DNA of 32,304 nucleotides from Ruminococcus sp. (GCA_017441505.1 JAFRXL010000007.1:1-32304); one strand, 5' to 3'. Shown: positions 22,445 to 31,469, counted from the first letter of the stretch. Numbers and translations: made by a program. Notes: generated from the letters alone by a model not told the origin.

Positions 22445-23296
22445 TTATTCTTCCTTTGCAAGCTTTTCTGCAAGAGCTGCAAGGTCTTCTTTATCATAAA
22501 ATTCAAGGATAAGAGCACCCTTGTTCTTACCATAATCAACTTTTACTTTTCTTCCCAGACGCTCGTTCAGAGACAACTCCATTTCAACGAAATAGTTGTC
22601 GATCCTCTTATCGCTTTTGGGAGAAGATTCTTCCTGTGGCTCAGTCGATTTCTGAGCAGCTTTCTCGACCTGACGAACGGTCAGTCCGCCCTCAGATGCT
22701 TTCAAAGCCGTAGCTATCAGCAATTCTTCATTCTCAAATCCCAGAAGTGCACGAGCGTGACCTGCCGAAATATCTCCTTTTTCGAGCATTTTCAGCACTC
22801 GCTCCGGCAGTGCAAGAAGTCGGACTGCATTTGCAATAGCCGAACGTGACTTGCCAACCATTTTTGCAACCTGATCCTGAGTCATACCATAATTCTCGAT
22901 AAGGTCATTATAACCGGCAGCTTCTTCAACTGGATTCAGGTTTTCTCTCTGAAGATTTTCTATAATAGCGATCTGCATAGTTTCAAGGTCAGAGAGTTCC
23001 TTTATTGTTACCGGAACTTCATCAAGTCCGACCATTCTTGCAGCTCTCCAGCGTCTTTCACCGGCAACGATCTGATAACCTCCTGTGCTTGTAGGTCTTA
23101 CAAGGATAGGCTGTATCATGCCATGTTCTCTTATTGAATCAGCGAGAGCAGAAATTGCTTCGTCACTAAAATTCTTTCGTGGCTGATCTCTGTTTGGCTC
23201 CAATTCAGAAGTGCGGAGCTTATTTTTTACCTGCACATCGCTGGAATTATCACTGAATAGACTTCCGAGGCCTGAGCTTAATCCGCCTTTGGCCAT
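22445..23296 (-). CDS. parB: Chromosome-partitioning protein ParB (Spo0J)
   Basis: ParB binds parS, uses CTP to slide along DNA and organises the origin region. The 283-residue protein begins MAKGGLSSGLGSLF, typical of ParB, then has PRKNF, the CTP-binding GERRWRAA box, ENLQRENLNPVEEA, and a helix-turn-helix around MTQDQVAKMVGKSRSAIAN. A GTG codon ending at 23305 overlaps the parA stop, but the ATG ending at 23296 has GAGGAG 8 bases upstream and the canonical first residues, so it is chosen. Target sites are present in the window. Confidence 0.97.
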   Translation of the reverse strand: MAKGGLSSGLGSLFSDNSSDVQVKNKLRTSELEPNRDQPRKNFSDEAISALADSIREHGMIQPILVRPTSTGGYQIVAGERRWRAARMVGLDEVPVTIKELSDLETMQIAIIENLQRENLNPVEEAAGYNDLIENYGMTQDQVAKMVGKSRSAIANAVRLLALPERVLKMLEKGDISAGHARALLGFENEELLIATALKASEGGLTVRQVEKAAQKSTEPQEESSPKSDKRIDNYFVEMELSLNERLGRKVKVDYGKNKGALILEFYDKEDLAALAEKLAKEE

Positions 23297-23301
23297 ATTT
23301 A

Positions 23302-24123
23302 TCACTCCTCTTTGTTCTTTTTAAATGTAAATATGCCTCTTCTTTTCTTTTTAGGCAATTCAAGAGGCTCGCCAAGAATCTCGTGTCCAAGAAGCTCGTA
23401 AGCTTCCGAACCTTTTGAGTTCTTATCGTAATACATAACCGGCTTTCCGTATGACGGAGCTTCTGAAATGCGGACATTTCTTGGTATTTTAGTCTCAAAC
23501 ACCTTATCAGGGAAGAATTTTTTCACTTCCTCCACTACATCGTTAGCGACATTCAGTCTGCCGTCGAACATTGTGAAGAGAATTCCCTCAATGTCAAGAG
23601 CCGGATTGTAGTTGCTCTTTACTATTTTAATAGTATTTACGAGCTGCGACAGACCTTCAAGGGCAAAAAACTCCGCAAGCATCGGAACTATGATACCGTC
23701 ACACGCAACCAGACCATTAATAGTTATCGTACCGAGTGCAGGCGGACAGTCGATAAAGATGTAATCATAATCCTGCTTGCAGGTAAGAAGCTGCATTTTC
23801 AGACGGTTCACTCTGTTATCGTAGCTTGCAAGCTCTATTTCACTGCCTGCAAGGTCTTCGGTAGCTGGAATTATTGAGACATTTTCAAATTCTGTTTTAA
23901 TTATGGCATCCTGAACCCTTTTTTTGCCAGTGATGACATCATAGGTCGAAGCTGAAACTGATTTTTTCTTTATTCCGAAAGCTGTTGTAGTATTTCCCTG
24001 TGGGTCTGAGTCCACACAAAGCACATTTTTGCCTCTTGAACCGAGGTATGCAGACAAATTCACAACAGTAGTAGACTTGCCAACTCCACCCTTTTGATTG
24101 GCTACAGCAATAATTTTGCCCAT
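23302..24123 (-). CDS. parA: Chromosome-partitioning ATPase ParA (Soj)
   Basis: This Walker-type ATPase works with ParB in origin segregation and controls DnaA in relatives. The 273-residue protein begins MGKIIAVANQ, then the deviant Walker A KGGVGKSTT (11-19), the DSDPQGN motif and FIDCPPALG. The open frame extends upstream, but that part would read through two parS sites (coding HVK and VSRET), so the ATG ending at 24123 with AAGGAAG is the start. A strong promoter lies in the 142 bases before it. Confidence 0.97.
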   Translation of the reverse strand: MGKIIAVANQKGGVGKSTTVVNLSAYLGSRGKNVLCVDSDPQGNTTTAFGIKKKSVSASTYDVITGKKRVQDAIIKTEFENVSIIPATEDLAGSEIELASYDNRVNRLKMQLLTCKQDYDYIFIDCPPALGTITINGLVACDGIIVPMLAEFFALEGLSQLVNTIKIVKSNYNPALDIEGILFTMFDGRLNVANDVVEEVKKFFPDKVFETKIPRNVRISEAPSYGKPVMYYDKNSKGSEAYELLGHEILGEPLELPKKKRRGIFTFKKNKEE

Positions 24124-24153
24124 GAAATCTTCCTTTCTAACGTTTATACATTT

Positions 24154-24182
24154 ATTATACCACTTTTCTTCCTGAATGTAAA
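24154..24182 (-). promoter_or_regulatory. parA promoter
   Basis: On the minus strand: TTTACA (24177-24182), 17-base spacer, TATAAT (24154-24159) with TGG extension. Two parS sites sit just upstream, so ParB spreading could repress it. Confidence 0.8.
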
Positions 24183-24219
24183 TACGATAATTGAAAAAGT
24201 TTGTAAATAACAAGAAAAA

Positions 24220-24235
24220 TGTTTCACGTGAAACA
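24220..24235. promoter_or_regulatory. parS site 1
   Basis: TGTTTCACGTGAAACA, a perfect 16-base palindrome identical to the Bacillus parS consensus, lies between noc and parA. Confidence 0.95.
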
Positions 24236-24247
24236 CTTTTTTTGCAT

Positions 24248-24263
24248 TGTTTCACGTGAAACA
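24248..24263. promoter_or_regulatory. parS site 2
   Basis: A second perfect copy of TGTTTCACGTGAAACA lies 28 bases from the first and 3 bases from the noc stop codon. Confidence 0.95.
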
Positions 24264-24265
24264 TT

Positions 24266-25084
24266 TTAAATTTTATTTTGTATAGGAATTCTCACACGAT
24301 ACTCAATATAGCTTTCGTTTTGAATTTTCTTGGAATCAGCAGAAATTCCTGCTGCCTGCATAGTCTCGACAGCTTTATTAATAGTATTCACAAACATTTT
24401 CACATTCTGAAATACCTTCGACCTTTTCTTGTAGCTTGCTCTCTGAGTCTTAGCACCGATATATTCATCTATAAGTCTTTCGGTTTTTTCTACGTTTAGG
24501 TTGTGTTTGATTATTTTTTCGAGTACAATTAATCGCTCTTCCGGACTTCCAAGTCTTAAAAGATACCTTGCATGACGCTCTGTGAGTTCAAATTTTACTA
24601 TTATCTCCCGCTCTTTTTGAGTCAATCTTAGAAGTCTGAGTTTATTTGCTATCGTACTTTGTGCTTTTCCTAATTTTAGTGCAGCCTCTTCCTGAGTCAT
24701 TCCATAATGAGTTATTAGTTTTTCAATTGCACTTGCCTCCTCAAAAAAAGTAAGATCCTGACGCTGAATGTTCTCAATCAAAGCCAGTATTGCAGAGTCA
24801 CGCTCATTTTTCTCATATACAATACAAGGAACACTTTTTAGTCCGCAAATTTTTGCAGCTTTAAGCCGCCTTTCCCCTGCTATAAGCTCGTAATTATTAT
24901 CAATTTTTCTGACCGATAATGGCTGTAAAATCCCATTTATTGATATAGAATCCGCCAGTTTATTCAGTTCATTGTCCTTAAACCAAGACCGTGGCTGATT
25001 CGGATTCGGCAATATTTTTCCTATATCAATTTCAATAACCTTATTGAGTACTCTTTCTTTGGTCAAATTTAAAAATCCTGCCAT
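24266..25084 (-). CDS. noc: Nucleoid occlusion protein Noc (ParB paralogue)
   Basis: Noc binds scattered DNA sites and blocks division over the chromosome. The 272-residue ParB-family protein has PNPNQPRSWF, the GERRLKAAK CTP box, ENIQRQDLTFFEEA, a helix-turn-helix MTQEEAALKLGKAQSTIANKL, and the ERHARYLLRL segment that closely fits Noc. Its place between rsmG and parA is the same as in Bacillus subtilis. An in-frame ATG further upstream exists, but GGAGG sits just before the ATG ending at 25084. The N-terminus (AGFLNLTKERVL) could be the membrane-binding helix seen in Noc. Confidence 0.88.
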   Translation of the reverse strand: MAGFLNLTKERVLNKVIEIDIGKILPNPNQPRSWFKDNELNKLADSISINGILQPLSVRKIDNNYELIAGERRLKAAKICGLKSVPCIVYEKNERDSAILALIENIQRQDLTFFEEASAIEKLITHYGMTQEEAALKLGKAQSTIANKLRLLRLTQKEREIIVKFELTERHARYLLRLGSPEERLIVLEKIIKHNLNVEKTERLIDEYIGAKTQRASYKKRSKVFQNVKMFVNTINKAVETMQAAGISADSKKIQNESYIEYRVRIPIQNKI

Positions 25085-25115
25085 AATGTATTCCTCCAAA
25101 TTATTCATTGATCTC

Positions 25116-25144
25116 ATTTTATCATCAAACTAATCATTATTCAA
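25116..25144 (-). promoter_or_regulatory. noc promoter
   Basis: On the minus strand: TTGAAT (25139-25144), 17-base spacer, TAAAAT (25116-25121) with TGA extension, about 30 bases before the noc ATG. Confidence 0.7.
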
Positions 25145-25145
25145 T

Positions 25146-25183
25146 AAAAATAATCCGCTTGAATTCAACATTCATGCGGATTT
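25146..25183 (-). terminator. Intrinsic terminator after rsmG
   Basis: Stem AATCCGC/GCGGATT (25153-25159, 25177-25183) continues inward as TGAAT/ATTCA after a T-T mismatch. A T-rich tract follows on the minus strand. It ends the mnmE-mnmG-rsmG unit. Confidence 0.75.
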
Positions 25184-25203
25184 TACGACATTATAATACA
25201 TTA

Positions 25204-25908
25204 TTAAAGCGATTTTTTCTTTATCTGACTGCTATTTCGAGGATATTTTGTCGGAGTTTGTATTATTTTTTTTATGACAATAATTCTACGCTCCTCGTTT
25301 TCAACCTTGTAATTTGTTTCACGTGAAACATTTCCGCCGAGAATCTCCACAGCACCAAGTCCACTGGAAATATCCTCTGTTGGACCTTTCATCGAAATAA
25401 AATGTCCTCCCACCTTTACAAATGGGATGCAAAGCTCACTCAGGAGAGCTAAATTAGCTACCGCACGGGCACAAGAGAAGTCAAACTGCTCACGGTATTC
25501 CGGCTTTTTTGAGAAATCTTCAGCTCTTCCATGAATAAACTCCGCATCAATACCTATTTTCTCACAGAGCAACTGGAGAAAAGTTACCCTTTTATTTAAA
25601 CTATCCAGCAGAGTTATTTTTAAGTCCGGACGATATATCTTCAACGGAACTGACGGAAATCCCGCACCAGTCCCCACGTCGATTAAAGATGCTCCTTCTG
25701 GAATCTGCACATATTTGTCAAGGAGTATACTGTCTATGAAATGTTTGTACAGGATTTCCACAGGCTCTGTGATCGCTGTGAGATTAACATTTTGATTGTA
25801 CTCGACGAGAAATTCAGCATAAATCCTTAATTTCTCATATTTTTCCTTATCAAGAGTGATCTCATATTTACTAAATGCATCGCAACAAAATTCAAAATCA
25901 GGAAACAT
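25204..25908 (-). CDS. rsmG: 16S rRNA m7G methyltransferase RsmG (GidB)
   Basis: RsmG adds the 7-methyl group to G527 (E. coli number) of 16S rRNA using S-adenosylmethionine. The 234-residue protein has NLTAITEPVEILYKHFIDS and the SAM-binding LIDVGTGAGFPSVPLKI, both hallmarks of the family. The start is the ATG ending at 25908, with GGCGGAG upstream and an 11-base overlap with mnmG; an upstream TTG is unlikely. The frame contains a parS site at 25315-25330, read as VSRET. Confidence 0.95.
   Translation of the reverse strand: MFPDFEFCCDAFSKYEITLDKEKYEKLRIYAEFLVEYNQNVNLTAITEPVEILYKHFIDSILLDKYVQIPEGASLIDVGTGAGFPSVPLKIYRPDLKITLLDSLNKRVTFLQLLCEKIGIDAEFIHGRAEDFSKKPEYREQFDFSCARAVANLALLSELCIPFVKVGGHFISMKGPTEDISSGLGAVEILGGNVSRETNYKVENEERRIIVIKKIIQTPTKYPRNSSQIKKKSL
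25315..25330. promoter_or_regulatory. parS site 3, inside rsmG
   Basis: A perfect TGTTTCACGTGAAACA lies within the rsmG coding sequence, where it encodes the residues NVSRET. Confidence 0.95.
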
Positions 25909-27787
25909 ATTCTCCGCCTTTCTCTTTTTGCAGCCATACTGCAAGAAGTGAAATATCAGCCGGAGAAACTCCGGATATTCTCGAAGCCTGTCCGATCGAA
26001 ACAGGTTTTACTTTATTGAGTTTCTCCGCAGCTTCAAGTCTGAGACCATATATAAGGTTATAATCGGTATCCTGAGGCAGTTTCTTCTCTTCAAGTTTAC
26101 GCATTTGCTCTATCTGCTGGAGCTGTTTTGAAATATATCCCTCGTATTTGATTTGCAGGTCAACTTGCTCACATACGTCACTTGGAAGTTGCTTACGATC
26201 AACGTCAAACTCAGCAATATCGTTATAACTGAGCTGAGGTCGACGCACAAGGTCTGCAATTTTACATCCTGTGCTCAGTGGAGAAGTGTGCATAGTTTCA
26301 AGAAAATCATTGAGATTCTTGGAGGGAGAAATATTGGTTTTATTGAGCCTTGTGATCTCCTCCTCGACCAATCTTTCTTTTTCTAACAATTTTTCGTACC
26401 TTTCCCGTGAAATAAGTCCAATTTTATACCCTATCGGAGAAAGTCTCTGATCTGCGTTGTCTTGTCTGAGAATCAACCTATATTCGCTTCTTGAAGTCAT
26501 CATTCTGTATGGATCAGAGCAGCCTTTAGTCACGAGGTCATCTACAAGGGTTCCGATGTATGAGCTTGCTCTGTCAAGGATCATCGGCTCTTTTCCCTTG
26601 ATTTTAAGTGCAGCGTTTATTCCGGCAACTATTCCCTGAGCCCCAGCCTCTTCGTATCCTGAGCTTCCGTTGAATTGTCCAGCACCGTACAGACCTGATA
26701 TTTTCATGAATTCAAGTGTAGGATTGAGCTGAAGCGGGTCGCAGCAGTCATATTCAATTGCATATGCCGGTCTCATTATTTCGACATCTTCAAGACCCTC
26801 AATTGTACGCAAAAATGCAAGCTGTACATCTTCCGGAAGTGATGACGACATTCCCTGTAAATAGTACTCCTCAGTGCTTAGTCCCATTGGTTCAACGAAA
26901 AGCTGATGCCTTGGTTTATCAGAAAATCTTACAATTTTGTCCTCGATTGACGGACAGTATCTCGGTCCAACACCCTCTATTCTTCCGGAGTATAAAGGTG
27001 ATCTGTCGAGGTTTGCAAGTATGACTTCATGTGTATTACTATTTGTATAAGTTACATAGCAGCTTACTTTGTTTTTTAGTCCTTCGACAGGAGTTTCAAA
27101 AGAAAATGGTACTATATCACTGTCGCCGTCCTGACGCTCCATTATGTCAAAATTGATACTTCTCTTGTTTACACGACATGGAGTACCAGTCTTGAAACGT
27201 CGAAGCTCAACTCCATTTTCTATCAAGCTCTGAGAGAGATACTTGCTTGGCAAAGCAGAGTCCGGACCACTTTCATATGATACTTCACCAATGTGAATCT
27301 TACCTTTAAGGTAAGTACCGGTCGCAATAATCACAGCCTTGACCGCATACTCCGCACCGAGTGAAGTCCTTATGCCAACAATTTTACCATTTTCTACAAT
27401 TATCTCAGCGACCTCAGCCTGCTTTATAAAGAGATTTTTCTGTTTTTCACAAACATTTTTCATGTAATTATGATACATCACTCTGTCAGCCTGCACCCTC
27501 AGACTGTGCACAGCCGGTCCTTTACCTCTGTTCAGCATCCTGCTTTGTATAAAACACTTGTCAGCAGCTTTGCCCATCTCTCCGCCTAAAGCGTCTATTT
27601 CACGGACAAGATGACCCTTTGCAGTTCCGCCTATTGACGGATTACAGGGCATATTTGCGATCTGATCCAGTGATATTGTAAACATCACAGTCTTGCAGCC
27701 AAGCCTTGCGGAAGCGAGAGCAGCCTCAACTCCGGCGTGACCTGCACCAACAACTGCAACGTCAAATTCTCCCATTTTATATGTCAT
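25898..27787 (-). CDS. mnmG: tRNA uridine 5-carboxymethylaminomethyl modification enzyme MnmG (GidA)
   Basis: MnmG is the FAD subunit that works with MnmE to modify the wobble uridine of some tRNAs. The 629-residue protein has the FAD fold VVGAGHAGVEAA, NPSIGGTAKGHLVREIDALGG, the catalytic-Cys segment FKTGTPCRV, and YDCCDPLQLNPTLE. Length is normal. GAGG lies 7 bases before the ATG. It overlaps rsmG and is separated from mnmE by a 33-base gap containing a parS site. Confidence 0.97.
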   Translation of the reverse strand: MTYKMGEFDVAVVGAGHAGVEAALASARLGCKTVMFTISLDQIANMPCNPSIGGTAKGHLVREIDALGGEMGKAADKCFIQSRMLNRGKGPAVHSLRVQADRVMYHNYMKNVCEKQKNLFIKQAEVAEIIVENGKIVGIRTSLGAEYAVKAVIIATGTYLKGKIHIGEVSYESGPDSALPSKYLSQSLIENGVELRRFKTGTPCRVNKRSINFDIMERQDGDSDIVPFSFETPVEGLKNKVSCYVTYTNSNTHEVILANLDRSPLYSGRIEGVGPRYCPSIEDKIVRFSDKPRHQLFVEPMGLSTEEYYLQGMSSSLPEDVQLAFLRTIEGLEDVEIMRPAYAIEYDCCDPLQLNPTLEFMKISGLYGAGQFNGSSGYEEAGAQGIVAGINAALKIKGKEPMILDRASSYIGTLVDDLVTKGCSDPYRMMTSRSEYRLILRQDNADQRLSPIGYKIGLISRERYEKLLEKERLVEEEITRLNKTNISPSKNLNDFLETMHTSPLSTGCKIADLVRRPQLSYNDIAEFDVDRKQLPSDVCEQVDLQIKYEGYISKQLQQIEQMRKLEEKKLPQDTDYNLIYGLRLEAAEKLNKVKPVSIGQASRISGVSPADISLLAVWLQKEKGGEYVS

Positions 27788-27804
27788 AAAATTACCTCTT
27801 TGAT

Positions 27805-27820
27805 TGTTTCACGTGAAACA
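27805..27820. promoter_or_regulatory. parS site 4, between mnmE and mnmG
   Basis: A perfect TGTTTCACGTGAAACA lies between the mnmE stop and the mnmG ribosome site. Confidence 0.95.
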
Positions 27821-29182
27821 TTATTTTCCTACACAGAATCTTGAGAATACTTCATCAACTACCTCATTGGTTATCCTCTTGCCTGTAAGTTCGAGAATAT
27901 GCTGTTCAACTTCATCAAGAATGACATTAACTGCGTCCAGCATCTCTCCGTTATCGATAGCTGAAATGCAATTATCAATACAATCAATTGCAGATTCAAT
28001 GCACCTCTTCTGACGCTCATTTGCAGCAGAAACTGAATTTATAGTCATATCATTTATCTCAAAAATATTCTCAATGACATTTTTAAGCTCGTCTATACCC
28101 TTATTTTCCTTTGCGGAAAGATATACAATATGTTTAATTTTATTGCTTATGAGCTCTATATCAAGTTTTTGTTCAACATCATTTTTATTAATTACAGCGA
28201 CTGTATTTTTATTATTAATTTTATTAATTAAGTATAAATCGTCCTCCGTGAGCGGACAACCTCCGTCAAAAACAGCTATGATAAGTTCCGAAGAATCAAT
28301 AAGCTTTTCAGCAATATCAACTCCCATACCCTCTATCACATCGTTAGTCTCGTGAATACCAGCCGTATCAGAAAGACGCAGAGTTATGTCCCCGATACTT
28401 ACCGACTCCTCAACAACATCTCTTGTTGTGCCGGCAATGTCGGTAACTATGCTTCTGTTGAATCCGCTCAGACAATTGAACAGGGTCGACTTTCCAACAT
28501 TCGGCTTGCCGATTATAGCAGTTGAAACGCCCTCACGGAGTATTCTTCCGCAGTCGTAATTTTTAATGAGCGAACCAAGCTCAGCTCTTATATCTGAGAG
28601 TTCGTTTCGGAGATTCTCCGGCTCGACCGATGGTATATCTTCCTCCGGATAATCAGCCCATGCAGCAAGGTCACCGAGCAATTTCATGAGCCGCTCTGAG
28701 CACTTGTCCACTCTTTTGAAAGCTGCTCCCTCACGGAGATTTTCAGCCATTTTAAGCTCACGCTCGCCCTTTGCTGAGATAATATCCATTACCGCTTCCG
28801 CCTGAGTGAGGTCAAGCTTTCCGTTGAGAAAAGCTCTTTTTGTGAACTCACCTGCTTCTGCGTTCATTGCACCATTTTTCAGAGCTGCACGAAGAATTCT
28901 TCTTGTAACGTAAAGACCTCCGTGGCATGATATTTCAACAACGTCCTCACCGGTATAGCTGTGCGGAGCTTTAAAAACAGTCAGGATACAGTCATCAAGA
29001 CGCTCATCGTTATCGTGAGCGATACCGTAAGCACAGGTATAACCGCTCATATCGCAAACCTTTTTATCACCATAAGGAGAAAAAATCTTCTCCGCAACTT
29101 TTATCGAATCATCGCCTGATATGCGGATAACTGCTATACCTCCCGGAGCATCGGGAGTAGAAATTGCAGCGATTGTTGACAA
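27821..29182 (-). CDS. mnmE: tRNA modification GTPase MnmE (TrmE)
   Basis: MnmE is the GTPase partner of MnmG. The protein has the N-terminal tetrahydrofolate-binding domain starting with DTIAAI-like STIAAISTPDAPGGIAVIRISG, a helical domain, an inserted G domain with GKPNVGKS, DIAGTTRD, DTAGIHET and NKND, and the C-terminal FCVGK with the conserved Cys. The longest frame starts at a GTG (29191) that touches AGGAAG. A TTG ending at 29182 has about 8 bases of spacing and matches the family N-terminus, so it is preferred (453 residues). A strong terminator lies just upstream. Confidence 0.95.
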   Translation of the reverse strand: MSTIAAISTPDAPGGIAVIRISGDDSIKVAEKIFSPYGDKKVCDMSGYTCAYGIAHDNDERLDDCILTVFKAPHSYTGEDVVEISCHGGLYVTRRILRAALKNGAMNAEAGEFTKRAFLNGKLDLTQAEAVMDIISAKGERELKMAENLREGAAFKRVDKCSERLMKLLGDLAAWADYPEEDIPSVEPENLRNELSDIRAELGSLIKNYDCGRILREGVSTAIIGKPNVGKSTLFNCLSGFNRSIVTDIAGTTRDVVEESVSIGDITLRLSDTAGIHETNDVIEGMGVDIAEKLIDSSELIIAVFDGGCPLTEDDLYLINKINNKNTVAVINKNDVEQKLDIELISNKIKHIVYLSAKENKGIDELKNVIENIFEINDMTINSVSAANERQKRCIESAIDCIDNCISAIDNGEMLDAVNVILDEVEQHILELTGKRITNEVVDEVFSRFCVGK

Positions 29183-29194
29183 AAAAATCACTTC

Positions 29195-29226
29195 CTAAAA
29201 AAACAACGGCAGGATATGCCGTTGTT
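29195..29226 (-). terminator. Intrinsic terminator after jag
   Basis: A 10-base perfect stem (AACAACGGCA at 29202-29211, TGCCGTTGTT at 29217-29226) has a 5-base loop. On the minus strand it runs into a seven-T tract that touches the mnmE ribosome site. Confidence 0.88.
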
Positions 29227-29249
29227 CAGAATATTCAAAGTTACTAAGA

Positions 29250-30323
29250 TCAAAGTTCGATCTTTCCGTAAAGACCGCCCTCCATAGTATCTTCTGGCTT
29301 TGGTCTTTTATAGTCCTTCTCGAAGCTTGTAGAGAGATCAACTGATCTGCGTTCCATGCTTACTTCTCTGTCACGATTCTTTCTCTCTCCGCCTCTTCTG
29401 TCATTTCTTCTGCCGCCGTCACGTCTGTTATCACGGCGTCTGTCGTTCTTCTTAGGATTGTTTGAAGAAATGATTATCTTTCTGTAAGGCTCTTCACCGA
29501 CTGAACGTGAAGAAACGCCTTCGATATTTGAAATTGCTGAGTGGATAACTCTTCTCTCGTAAGGATTCATTGGCTCAAGCGGCTGAGATCTGCCTGTTCT
29601 GAGAACTGACTTTGCGACCTTTGCTGCGAGCTGTTCGAGAGTATCCTTTCTCTTGCTGCGGTAACCGAGACAATCGATAGTGATACGGTAATAGTCCTTA
29701 TCACCCTTGTTTGCGATTATGGAGCAGAGGTACTGGATAGAATCAAGAGTCTCTCCTCTTCTGCCGATGATAGTGCCGTTATTATCGCTTTCGATATTGA
29801 TAACAGCACCTGTCTCATTCTGGTATACAGTGAACTGAACGTCTATATCCATAGCTCTGAGAATACTTGTGATATAGTCTTTAGCGAGCTTTACCTTTGG
29901 GTGGACAAGAGCTTCGTCCTCGATAAGAGTGAAATTCTCGATAGAGAATTCCTGATCCTCATCTTCATGAGACTCAGCAGGCTTAGCTTCTTCTTTTACT
30001 TCATTTACAACGGGAGCAGCTTCCTTCTTAGCAGCCGGAGCTTCTTCCTTCTTTTCTTCCTTAACAGGTGCCGGAGCCTCAGCCTTTACAGGAGCTGCCG
30101 GCTTAACAGCTGGTGCCGGTGCAGGAGCTGATTCTTTTACAGGAGCAGTCTTAGCAGCTTCTTCAACTGTAGCTTTTACTACAGCCTCCTTTTTGCCGAG
30201 ACCAAACAGACCTTTTTTACCTTCTTCAAGTATCTCAAATTTAATAGCTTTATCTTTTCCGAATTTCCTTACTGCGAGTGCTTTAGCCTCTTCGATCGAA
30301 TCGGCTTTAAAAATTTCAGTCAT
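29250..30323 (-). CDS. jag: Jag/KhpB RNA-binding protein
   Basis: This is an RNA-binding protein, co-located with yidC in Firmicutes and linked to cell division and envelope control in relatives. The 357-residue protein has a Jag_N domain (1-55) with GLFGLGKKEA, an Ala/Pro/Lys/Glu-rich linker (about 56-130), a KH domain with the GRRG loop, and an R3H domain with RRVIH. The C-terminal tail is rich in Arg, Asp and Gly and probably disordered. AAGGAGG precedes the ATG. It follows yidC by 21 bases and ends in a strong terminator. Confidence 0.95.
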   Translation of the reverse strand: MTEIFKADSIEEAKALAVRKFGKDKAIKFEILEEGKKGLFGLGKKEAVVKATVEEAAKTAPVKESAPAPAPAVKPAAPVKAEAPAPVKEEKKEEAPAAKKEAAPVVNEVKEEAKPAESHEDEDQEFSIENFTLIEDEALVHPKVKLAKDYITSILRAMDIDVQFTVYQNETGAVINIESDNNGTIIGRRGETLDSIQYLCSIIANKGDKDYYRITIDCLGYRSKRKDTLEQLAAKVAKSVLRTGRSQPLEPMNPYERRVIHSAISNIEGVSSRSVGEEPYRKIIISSNNPKKNDRRRDNRRDGGRRNDRRGGERKNRDREVSMERRSVDLSTSFEKDYKRPKPEDTMEGGLYGKIEL

Positions 30324-30344
30324 ATTTATACCTCCTTAAATAGA

Positions 30345-31469
30345 TCAATCCTCGTTATCGCTGTCATCGTAAGCGTCGCCGTATTTTTCAGCCATTTTTC
30401 TTCTTGCTTCTTTGATTTTATCTCTGTTGTACTTATTCATTTCAGAACGTGATATTTTATCGTTCTTATTGGACTTCTGATTGTTGTTACCGCCGTTCTG
30501 CTGCTGATTCATAAGCTCCTGCTGTTCCATCATTCTCTGCATGAATGTCTTTTTCTCAGGGTGCTTTTCAGCGTAAATACGAGCTTTTTCCTTTTCCTTC
30601 TCGTTTATAGCTTCTGTTCTCTCAGGGGTAAAGTACTGGTTGAGAGCAAAAGTGATAACGAATGAGAAGAGTGCGGACCATATCCAGTAGAAACCGATAC
30701 CGGCAGGCACATTGAATGCGAACCAGATAGAAAGTAAAGGCATCAGGTACATCATAGCTGTCATGCAGCCCTGACCCTGAAGGTTAGGATTCATTTTCTT
30801 CTGACGTATCTGGCTGTAAACAGATGAAAGGAGCTGTGCCAGACCTGCGAGGAACGGGATAAGTGCGAGTATTATAGCTTCCTTGTTCCATGTATCAGGG
30901 CTGAGTGACGGATATTTAGCGAGATTAGCACCGAATACATTGAAGTTATCATAGAATTCATTAACTCTGTCTGCAAAATTCTCGCCAAGGTTCTGGAATT
31001 TTTCAGGAGCTTCCGCAAGCTTTTCTCTGATGGTCAGCTCGCTTCTGAGGTCGCTTGACTTTACGTCAGCAATTTCACAAGCCTGTTTTCTTACATTCTT
31101 TGATATACGAAGAATATGAGTGATAGGCTTATAAACAACATCGAGGACACCGAATACAAGGAACATCTGAATGAAAGCCGGCAGGCAGCTTCCCATAGGG
31201 TTAATACCTTCCTCGATATAGAGCTTCTGCTGTTCCTCCTGAAGTCTCTGAGGATTATTCTTAAAGCTCTTTCTTAATTTTTCAAGTTTCGGGTTAAGCA
31301 GCTGCATACGGGCTGCATTTTTCTGTGTCTTATAGTTTACCGGCAGGAAGATGATCTTCGTAACGATAGTAAATACTATGATAGACACAGCGTAATTTTT
31401 ACACAAATAATTTATAAACTGCATGAGGTATCCGAACGGGATACCTATAATATCATAAAGTGCGTTCAA
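30345..31469 (-). CDS. yidC: Membrane protein insertase YidC
   Basis: YidC inserts proteins into the cell membrane. The 374-residue protein has the YidC core: a first helix with YAVSIIVFTIVTKIIFLPVNYKTQ, including the conserved Arg/Lys groove region, a helical hairpin LEKLRKSFKNNPQ, and membrane helices around MGSCLPAFIQMFLVFGVLD, IILALIPFLAGLAQL and FVITFALNQYFTP. The C-terminal tail (about 285-374) is long, Gln/Asn-rich and basic, which often aids ribosome contact. It lacks a lipoprotein signal. The start is a TTG, with GAGGG 7 bases upstream. Confidence 0.95.
   Translation of the reverse strand: MNALYDIIGIPFGYLMQFINYLCKNYAVSIIVFTIVTKIIFLPVNYKTQKNAARMQLLNPKLEKLRKSFKNNPQRLQEEQQKLYIEEGINPMGSCLPAFIQMFLVFGVLDVVYKPITHILRISKNVRKQACEIADVKSSDLRSELTIREKLAEAPEKFQNLGENFADRVNEFYDNFNVFGANLAKYPSLSPDTWNKEAIILALIPFLAGLAQLLSSVYSQIRQKKMNPNLQGQGCMTAMMYLMPLLSIWFAFNVPAGIGFYWIWSALFSFVITFALNQYFTPERTEAINEKEKEKARIYAEKHPEKKTFMQRMMEQQELMNQQQNGGNNNQKSNKNDKISRSEMNKYNRDKIKEARRKMAEKYGDAYDDSDNED

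Noticed and set aside
24124-24264. Longer ParA start reading through two parS sites
   Set aside because: The extra residues come from the parS palindromes and promoter. The canonical N-terminus and ribosome site are at 24123.
25146-25183. TGAAT...ATTCA pair read as an ARG box
   Set aside because: The gap is five bases, not four, and it forms the inner part of a terminator stem far from any arginine gene.
26403-26416. TTTCCCGTGAAAT as a Noc-binding site
   Set aside because: It resembles the Bacillus Noc site with two changes but is within mnmG coding sequence and occurs once, so chance is likely.
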